DNA from: Sophora flavescens
Lineage: Eukaryota > Streptophyta > Magnoliopsida > Fabales > Fabaceae
NCBI GenBank assembly: GCA_030762895.1
Contig: CM061065.1
Location: 72,524,200-72,588,199, forward strand
Direction: 5' to 3'
DNA: 64,000 nucleotides
Shown here: piece by piece, positions 55,755 through 64,000 of the stretch
Numbering within the stretch: the first letter of the stretch is position 1
How the letters are laid out: each line of letters opens with the position of its first letter
The notes under the pieces: generated by a model
The model's database searches: none
What the model was told of the DNA's origin: nothing
The model's input: only the letters and a program-made list of their open reading frames with translations
Made by a program: the position numbers and the translations under genes

Positions 55755-58700
55755 TGTGACACCCTAACTCGGGTCATCACATGGCTACCCGTTTGTGGAA
55801 ATAAAACTTAATTTGCTGGTTGCTTTCGGAAAATAATGTTTTCTCAACGTTTATCTTTTCGAAATATGGTGATAAATTTTTTTCCTTTTCAACATCGTCA
55901 CAACAGCGTTCGGATATTCGCACTTATCTATATATATAAGTCATACATACATATATATCATACAGCTATACTGCCTCATAAGTTTCACACTTAAACATTT
56001 ATAATAGAAAGATTATTCCCAAAACATAACTGAACTTAAACCTAAGCTGGTCAAAACGCTACGACAAAAGAAGCAGCATCAACATGTCCCGAACTACACA
56101 TTCTTCTTCTTCTAGACGCCATAGTCCTTAAGAGGTTCATCTGAATTCCACCACGTAGAATCCAGAAGAGAAACCACAAATGAAACATGCAAGAGTGAGA
56201 AACCGACAATTTGATCATAACGCGAGAACCATATGTACGACACAACAAAACATATACAAACCCAAATCAGTTAATTTCTCATATTTAAATTGGCATACAA
56301 CACAATATATCAAATGGTCTCACACCCGAACATCGTCGTTTTTAAAATCTGAATGCATGAACACTTCAATATTCAGCTTCTAAAACTTCATACTTAATCT
56401 CATGAGATATCTCCAACCTCTTGATGAGTTGATCGGACTCGATTGCCACAGCGCACACCGCCACGATCACACCCATCACACACTTCGTCCAACATCGTGG
56501 CACAGTTGATAACAATCGAGATGGGGTCTCATTGTCCAAACCCGGGCACAATGAGGAACATCGTAGCATGATATACTTGACACCGCAAGATAATCACTCG
56601 TGAGAATCACAAAGACGTCTGCCATATGCATGCAAGAAAACATTTTATTCTCGACACTTTTCTTTGTGTTATGTCTTTCTTTGTCAAAGCTCTCAAAAGC
56701 TTTTGACCAACCATAATTTAACCGTCTTTAAAACCTTCGTTAAAACACAGGACCTCCAAGTCCGAGTGCTCAATCACGAACCCTAGAGCGATGCCTCGGC
56801 TTAGGTTCGTGGTAGTAGAAAACATTTAAAAATGTTTTAAACCTCTTTAAGTAGATACCCAGTCTACAATACAACAACCTTAATACCCCGACGTCTCGGT
56901 TATTAAGTTCTATATCATCCTTTACGTCATTAAGTAAAAATCATTCATCGAAATTTCTTTCTACTTGTAATTCGTTTATAAATCATAAAATCTTCAAGAA
57001 CTCTTTTATGAAATTTCAACTCTTTAAATCAATTCAGATTAAATTTCTTCTCAAAATAAGTACCGCTGTTTTTCAACTTTCACCGTAAATAATTTCAAAA
57101 CTTGTCGTCGCTTATCATTTTCAAAGAAAATGTTTTAAAGTCAAACTTTGACTTTTATAATATTTTATTATATGATTATTATTATTATTTTATTTTTATT
57201 TTTATTTTTATAAATTATTTTCGAATTTTAATTTAACAAAATAACTTTTTATAATATTACATAATTTCTTGCGTAAAAATCAAAAAGACTAAAAAAATTT
57301 CACGTTTACGCTCTCACCATGGCTCATAAATTACTTTTACACTAATAAATCATTAAAATAATAATATTTCTCAAAACTCATTGTTTTTCCAAAATAATAT
57401 TTTCCACCACTATTATATTCCAACATTTCCCATAAAACATTGAATATAATTCTTCATAGCTTATTAAATCTTTTATCTGATTAATCGGTTGTGCACTGAC
57501 CATTGTCAGGCCTCAAAAACAACATCCAACATCATCGAATTATATCACCAGGCAGATCATGCATCATAGCAATATAATATACTACTGCAGATAATTCAAT
57601 AAATTATAAGCAGAGAAACAACCAAAACACAGATAAACAGCTAGAAACACATAGCCAAATAAAACAAACCAGACACCACAACCACATAAACAAATGTATA
57701 CAAACCACAAACATGGACATATGGTCATCCGAATAATCCGTCACGTAACCCCTCTTACCTCTCGAAGATCCACAGCAAGTTGAATTAAATTCGTCGGAAG
57801 CCGGAAACTCACGTACACCGCTTTATACTTAACCTTCAACCATTACAATCAAACAATCACAATTCAAGAAACTAAAAACATCCAAAACCCTACTACATGG
57901 TCACGGCCTCTAGGGTTTTTGACTAACAAAAATTCTTAATCATGATTAAGTCATGGATTAATGATCCTTGACTAACCTAAATCATAGATTAGTGACTAAA
58001 CAACTAAGTTTCAAACTCAAAACTTCCTAACTCTTTTATACAAGGATTCGGCCTCAACATGTTCATAGGGCTAGGGTTCTTAGTTTAATAAACCAACTTG
58101 GATTTATAAGGCATACATACTAAGAGTTTGATTAACAAGATCATTAAGGAAAACTATGAACAAAAACTCATCAAATCTCACCCACTTAGGGTTCGGCCAA
58201 CATAGAGGTTTTTGAGTAAAGATTTTCATTTTAAGAAACTAACATGGATTAGAATGTGTAGACATGCATATCATATAGAATACATGATCATACATGACAA
58301 CACATGAACAAAACTCTACCAACCCTACTTTGATAGATTCGGCCAAGGCTAGGTTTTTAGGAAAGAAATTTTTGATTACATCATGATCTTGGATTTAGAT
58401 AATATACATGATATCAAGAAGATAGAAAGTGGTTTCATCATCATGATATTTTTCTAGAATTTATTATGACTTTTCAAAGTTCAAGACTTAGAAACTTGAA
58501 AATGATGAACAACTATGAAACAAACTTTAAATCAAGAAACTTTCTAAAGAACATAGGCATGATTAAGGAAGCAGATTAGGATTTACCTCTTGAAGATCAA
58601 TGACAAAGGAAATCCAAGAGCTTGTTTCACAAACTTATCACTAAAGAACTTATGAAGTTAGGGTTTTGAACAAAAAGGCATTAGAAACTAAGTGAAAAGT

Positions 58701-59826
58701 GAGAGTATGGTATTTATAGAGCTTGCTTGCACCATCTTGGGAAGGATCTAGAAGTGATGAGTTGTCTTGCTAAAAGGATTAAAATGCAAATACTTCCTAG
58801 GGACCATTTTGCAAAGATTCCAAAAGTTTAAGGACTAGTTTGCAAAATGTCATTAAATTGTCATGATGACTTGTTGCCACATTTAATGCAAGCTTATCTT
58901 GACCAAAGTTGGCTGATTTTGTCATAGATATTTTAGGAAAATTCAAGATTGTTGAAGAAGATTTTAGAAGCTTGAAGAACAAAGTGGAAGAATGTAGAAT
59001 AATGTGGAAGATTGTTGAACATTCTAGAAAATTCTTGACTCATCCAACAACAAATGAGGGCAGCCATCAATCCCTCATGGGCTTGTGCATGGGCTTAGCA
59101 AATTTGGGCTTGGTTTCATTTTTGTAGGGCCCACTTGAAGATTTAAGCATTAAGCTTAAGATAGGAAACTTCTATGGTTCCAAATAGGCTTTATGGAATC
59201 AATCCATGAACTAGAAAATTTTGGGCTTCATAGCCACGTCCATTAGAGATTGGAAACAAGAATTCTAGCCCAACCCACTTGAAAAAAAACTTAGAAACTA
59301 ATTTAGGGACAAAAGGATAATTTACAGAAAGTTCAGGGACTTAAGTGTAAAATTCATAAATTTTCTATTTAACCCTAAAAAAACCTTCTAGACTTAAAAG
59401 TATGATTCATCCTCATGAATCATCTCAAAATACTAAGATAAACTCTCTATCGGCTCTTAGAAACTCCAAAATTCCCCGCGTCGTCTACCCGATTACGTGT
59501 TTCGCCCGAAAAACGTAAATTATTTTATTTTTTTATGAAATAAATCTAAAAATACAGAATTGTAGGAAATAAAATCAAAATATTAAGTCTTTAGTTCACG
59601 AATTAAAATTAGGTATTTTGAGCAGTATTATTATACTGTCAATGGAATTCGCGGGCCGGGTTTCGCTGACTTTCCAACCTAAATTTTAATCGTAGCTTCC
59701 TACATTCAAGTAGGATTGAGTGGTAAACTCCGTTTATTTAAAATAATTTTCTAAAACTCTAATAAATTTATAAACATATTTATATGTATTACTGTTATTT
59801 AAAACAGTGAAATACAGGGTGTTACA
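55755..59826 (-). repeat. LTR 2 of family D array, shared
   Basis: 4072 bp. Mostly identical to LTR 1 and LTR 3, except for clusters of small changes at 56430-56610, 56785-56800, 57005-57120, 57282-57300, 59477 and 59648-59668. Most, but not all, sit on CAG or CTG trinucleotides, while LTR 1 and LTR 3 agree with each other there. Confidence 0.9.
58711..58719 (-). promoter_or_regulatory. Putative LTR TATA box (family D LTR 2)
   Basis: CTATAAATA on the minus strand, same place as in LTR 1. Confidence 0.6.
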
Positions 59827-59936
59827 TTACTACCCCTCTTAAAAAAAAATTCGTCCTCGAAATTTCGTGACACGAAGCTAAACAGTAATGAAAGATCCTG
59901 AAGCCTTAATTTCACAAGAAAGTATATAAAATAATT

Positions 59937-61235
59937 TCATCTTGAGTTCAAAACAATGACATCATGGAAATTAAAGAAACATATGATTTCAACATATCCA
60001 CACACAATCCATCGAAACAAGTATGAATTGTACTCGAGTTTGAAAATTATAGCTAAAAGATTACCGTCGTAGTTTGGAGTCTCAATGCTGATCATGGTAT
60101 AAACTCTCCCTGTAGTCTTTGGTCTAACAGCATTGGTGTTATTGACAGTCGATCCACGCCTCGGCGCATTGCGATCTTTCGCCAAATGTCCTATTTGATT
60201 ACAATTGAAGCACTTAGTCCCCTTTTCAGGGTAAGTATTTCTCATGTGACTTAGATCTCCACATCTGTAGCACCTTCTAACTTGGCCCTGACTTTGGTTT
60301 GTTTGGCCACCACTCTCCGATGCAACAAAATTCGAATGAGGTTGTTGTCGATTCTGGTTATTCCCTGGTGGACGGGAATAAGGTTCATTATGTGCTTGTC
60401 TTCCCTTTTGGTTCTGGAATTGACCCTTTGACCTATCTGGTCCTCCTACAGTCCCTTTGTTGTCCTTTTCCTTCCTCATTAGTTCTATTTTTCTACTCTT
60501 CTCGACTAGGGCTTGGAAATTCTGAATTTCTAACGGTAGTACTGATTCCTTAATCTCAAAACGCAATCCGCTTTCAAAACGCTCGCACTTCCAATCTTCG
60601 TTTGGGTTGTTCTGGAAAAAGCGAAAATACTTGGCAAGTGATTCAAACCTCGCCGCGTACTCTTCAACAGTTAAATTCCTTTGCTGAAGTTGCAGAAATT
60701 CTTGCTCCTTCTCAGCTCGTGCACTTTGAGGAAAATACTTGTTTAAAAAGCTGGTCCGGAATACCTCCCAAGTAATCTCCTGATTCTCTGCTTCCAGCAG
60801 CTGTTCGGTGCCCTTCCACCAATACTCAGACGCCTACCAACAGAAAAAGTGGCATAATTAAGATACCTTTACTCCTTCAGATCTGTGAATCGCCTAAAAA
60901 TTTTCTCTAACTCCTGAATCCATAAGTCGCTTTCACAGGATCTACTCCTCCATGAAAGCGTGATGGATCTTGACGTCAAAGCGGTTAGGTTTTTGCCTTC
61001 AGTTACCTGCTTGGCTCGAGCCTGCTCCTGCTGGTTCTGGGCAATCATTGTAGCAGTTTGACTAGCAATCGCAGCTGCCACGTTCTCCATAGCCTGAGCG
61101 GCATAGTCCACTTCATCTTCATAGTCCTCATTCATGTTACCACAACCGGCAACACGACCGCCTCCACGGCCTCTTCCACGACCGCGTCCACGCCCCCCGC
61201 TCCACGTCCGACCACGGTTCAACAACTAGTTCCAT
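59937..61235 (-). pseudogene. Gag of family D, unit 2
   Basis: Same layout as unit 1: start ATG at 61233-61235, Arg/Gly N-terminus, TAA-bearing frameshift near 60860, capsid domain, then two knuckles lacking the final Cys (CYRCGDLSHMRNTY; CFNCNQIGHLAKDR). The second knuckle has Asp where unit 1 has Tyr. Extra small indels at 60828-60985 and 61190-61218 break it further; most fall on CAG/CTG sites and may be sequence errors. No protease or pol. Confidence 0.85.
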
Positions 61236-61404
61236 AACTGACCTACAAGCCACAATCAGTTAAACCAAAACCAGAAACTGAAATGTAAACGTACTTATTA
61301 CCGCACATTACTTCTAACAAGTAATTCAAACAAGTCTCACTTCAGAGAAAACACAACGTCCACATAACAGACCTATTTCCCAACATTCCCGAAATACTCG
61401 ACCA

Positions 61405-61416
61405 GCTCTGATACCA
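61405..61416 (-). other. Primer binding site, tRNA-iMet type (family D unit 2)
   Basis: TGGTATCAGAGC on the minus strand, exact, four bases from the LTR at 61421. Confidence 0.9.
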
Positions 61417-61420
61417 CTAA

Positions 61421-63554
61421 TGTGACACCCTAACTCGGGTCATCACATGGCTACCCGTTTGTGGAAATAAAACTTAATTTGCTGGTTGCTTTCGGAAAAT
61501 AATGTTTTCTCAACGTTTATCTTTTCGAAATATGGTGATAAATTTTTTTCCTTTTCAACATCGTCACAACAGCGTTCGGATATTCGCACTTATCTATATA
61601 TATAAGTCATACATACATATATATCATACAGCTATACTGCCTCATAAGTTTCACACTTAAACATTTATAATAGAAAGATTATTCCCAAAACATAACTGAA
61701 CTTAAACCTAAGCTGGTCAAAACGCTACGACAAAAGAAGCAGCATCAACATGTCCCGAACTACACATTCTTCTTCTTATAGACGCCATAGTCCTTAAGCG
61801 GTTCATCCTAATTCCACCACATAGAATCCAGAAGAGAAACCACAAATGAAACATGCAAGAGTGAGAAACCGACAATTTGATCATAACGCGAGAACCATAT
61901 GTACGACACAACAAAACATATACAAACCCAAATCAGTTAATTTCTCATATTTAAATTGGCATACAACACAATATATCAAATGGTCTCACACCCGAACATC
62001 GTCGTTTTTAAAATCTGAATGCATGAACACTTCAATATTCAGCTTCTAAAACTTCATACTTAATCTCATGAGATATCTCCAACCTCTTGATGAGTTGATC
62101 AGACTCGATTGCCACAGGCACACCGCCACAGTCACACCCATCACACACTGTCCAACATTGTGGCACAGTGATAACAATCTGAGATGGGGTCTCATTGTCC
62201 AAACCCCGGGCACAATGAGGAACATCGTAGCATGATATACTTGACACCGCAAGATAATCACTCGTAGAATCACAGCACGTCTGCCATATGCATGCAAGAA
62301 AACATTTTATTCTCGACACTTTTCTTTGTGTTATGTCTTTCTTTGTCAAAGCTCTCAAAAGCTTTTGACCAACCATAATTTAACCGTCTTTAAAACCTTC
62401 GTTAAAACACAGGACCTCCAAGTCCGAGTGCTCAATCACGAACCCTAGACTGATGCCTCGGGCTTAGGTTCGTGGTAGTAGAAAACATTTAAAAATGTTT
62501 TAAACCTCTTTAAGTAGATACCCAGTCTACAATACAACAACCTTAATACCCCGACGTCTCGGTTATTAAGTTCTATATCATCCTTTACGTCATTAAGTAA
62601 AAATCATTCATCGAAATTTCTTTCTACTTGTAATTCGTTTATAAATCATAAAATCTTCAAGAACTCTTTTACTGAAATTTCAACTCTTTAAATCAATTCA
62701 GATTAAATTTCTTCTCAAAATAAGTACCGCTGTTTTTCAACTTTCACTGTAAATAATTTCAAAACTTGTCGTCGTTTATCATTTTCCAAGAAAATGTTTT
62801 AAAGTCAAACTTTGACTTTTATAATATTTTATTATATGATTATTATTATTATTTTATTTTTATTTTTATTTTTATAAATTATTTTCGAATTTTAATTTAA
62901 CAAAATAACTTTTTATAATATTACATAATTTCTTGCGTAAAAATCAGCAGTACTAAAAAAATTTCACGGTTACGCTCTCACCATGGCTCATAAATTACTT
63001 TTACACTAATAAATCATTAAAATAATAATATTTCTCAAAACTCATTGTTTTTCCAAAATAATATTTTCCACCACTATTATATTCCAACATTTCCCATAAA
63101 ACATTGAATATAATTCTTCATAGCTTATTAAATCTTTTATCTGATTAATCGGTTGTGCACTGACCATTGTCAGGCCTCAAAAACAACATCCAACATCATC
63201 AGAATTATATCACCAGGCAGATCATGCATCATAGCAATATAATATACTACTGCAGATAATTCAATAAATTATAAGCAGAGAAACAACCAAAACACAGATA
63301 AACAGCTAGAAACACATAGCCAAATAAAACAAACCAGACACCACAACCACATAAACAAATGTATACAAACCACAAACATGGACATATGGTCATCCGAATA
63401 ATCCGTCACGTAACCCCTCTTACCTCTCGAAGATCCACAGCAAGTTGAATTAAATTCGTCGGAAGCCGGAAACTCACGTACACCGCTTTATACTTAACCT
63501 TCAACCATTACAATCAAACAATCACAATTCAAGAAACTAAAAACATCCAAAACC
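61421..63554 (-). repeat. LTR 3 of family D array, interrupted by CACTA element
   Basis: The first 2134 bp match LTR 1 from 50087. The match ends at aaacatccaaaacc, where LTR 1 continues ctactacatgg. The part with the TATA box should resume beyond the window. Confidence 0.9.
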
Positions 63555-64000
63555 CACTAGTGCAATAAGTGCTTTTTACGTCAGTTAAAATTGATTTTTT
63601 ACGTCAGAATATTGACTGACTTAAATACAGCTGACGTTAAAAGTTAAACTTTTAACGTCAGTTGAGAACTGACGTTAAATATAACACTATTAATGTCGGT
63701 TCTTTAACACAACTGACGTTAATTTTGTTAAAATCAACGTCAGTTCTTTAAAAAAACTGACGTTAATTTTGTTAAAACTAACGTCAATTGTTATAAAGAA
63801 CTGACGTTAAAGGTTTTAATTTTACCGTCAGTTGTAATAAACAACTGACGTTAATAGTGTACTGTATATTTTATAAAATACTATTAACGTCAGTTGTATG
63901 ATACAACTGACGTTAATAGTATTTTTTTTTTAAATTCAGTTTTAAAATATCACTCCCCTCAGCTATCCCTGCATTCAGTAAATATCCCAGTAACACAGAA
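63555..64000. mobile_element. End of a CACTA (En/Spm-type) DNA transposon
   Basis: It starts exactly with CACTAGTGCAATAAGTGC, the CACTA terminal inverted-repeat signature, and breaks the D LTR. The next 370 bp form a subterminal repeat region: at least seven copies of ctgacgtt and five exact acgtcag motifs in opposite orientations, often paired across short A/T spacers. Such arrays bind the transposase in this superfamily. The expected 3-bp duplication is ACC (63552-63554), uncheckable here. No coding sequence is seen yet. Confidence 0.85.

Larger units (their letters stand above)
50087..63554 (-). mobile_element. Gag-only chromovirus-like array with 4.07-kb LTRs, family D
   Basis: Three LTR copies start at 50087, 55755 and 61421, spaced 5668 and 5666 bp apart, with two interiors of about 1.6 kb (54157-55754 and 59827-61420). 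Each interior has an iMet primer site, a gag and a Tekay-type polypurine tract, but no pol. The middle LTR serves both units. LTRs make up more than 70 percent of each unit. Copies are almost identical, so the array is young. Its right end lies past a CACTA insertion and outside the window. Confidence 0.9.

Noticed and set aside
50087..63554. Satellite DNA or CRISPR-like regular repeats
   Set aside because: The 5.67-kb period is explained by LTR plus gag interior units; there are no short repeats with unique spacers.

Overview
This is plant nuclear DNA: an AT-rich, gene-free, probably heterochromatic block of nested LTR retrotransposons. Athila-like gag-protease, Sirevirus-type Copia and Tekay-type chromovirus sequences, primer sites matching plant tRNA-Asp or tRNA-iMet, and a CACTA DNA transposon all fit an angiosperm. 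A legume is plausible, but nothing here proves it. I see no convincing host gene, rRNA, tRNA or CRISPR array. Nearly every real feature is on the minus strand; many plus-strand open frames are antisense shadows.

Layout. (1) 1-5999: a minus-strand Athila/Tat-like non-autonomous family C, as LTR-interior-LTR plus the start of a further interior sharing the left LTR. It sits inside the 3' part (6000-8263) of a related plus-strand element. (2) 8264-9464: unassigned sequence with a possible MITE. (3) 9465 to about 50086: a minus-strand element with 2.5-kb LTRs and a non-coding interior. It hosts a probable solo LTR (12637-14101), a decayed Tekay-like chromovirus (14959-22949, target-site duplication AGGAC) and a Sirevirus-like Copia (26233-49579, duplication GAAAT) in its 5' LTR. 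(4) 31632-44804: inside the Copia reverse transcriptase, an Athila-like gag-protease-only array, LTR-A-LTR-B-LTR, flanked by duplication GTAAT. (5) 50087-63554: a third shared-LTR array (family D) with 4.07-kb LTRs and 1.6-kb gag-only interiors, starting inside the last bases of the host 5' LTR. (6) 63555-64000: the end of a CACTA transposon cutting the third D LTR.

Relative order from nesting: the host element is oldest. The solo LTR, chromovirus, Copia and D array entered it later, the A/B array entered the Copia, and the CACTA element entered the D array. The only long intact reading frame is the 789-residue gag-protease of copy B. All pol genes seen are broken, so the gag-only families would need an enzyme supply from elsewhere.

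Most unusual points: three families arranged as arrays whose neighbouring units share one LTR; D gag copies that share the same lesions, so the lesions predate the array; a set of stem-loops in the chromovirus LTR with a near-constant loop and varying but complementary arms; GC-rich dyads just upstream of the TATA box in the Athila/Tat-like LTRs; a gag segment placed after integrase; and discrepancies in one D copy concentrated at CAG/CTG trinucleotides, which look more like a sequencing artefact than mutation.
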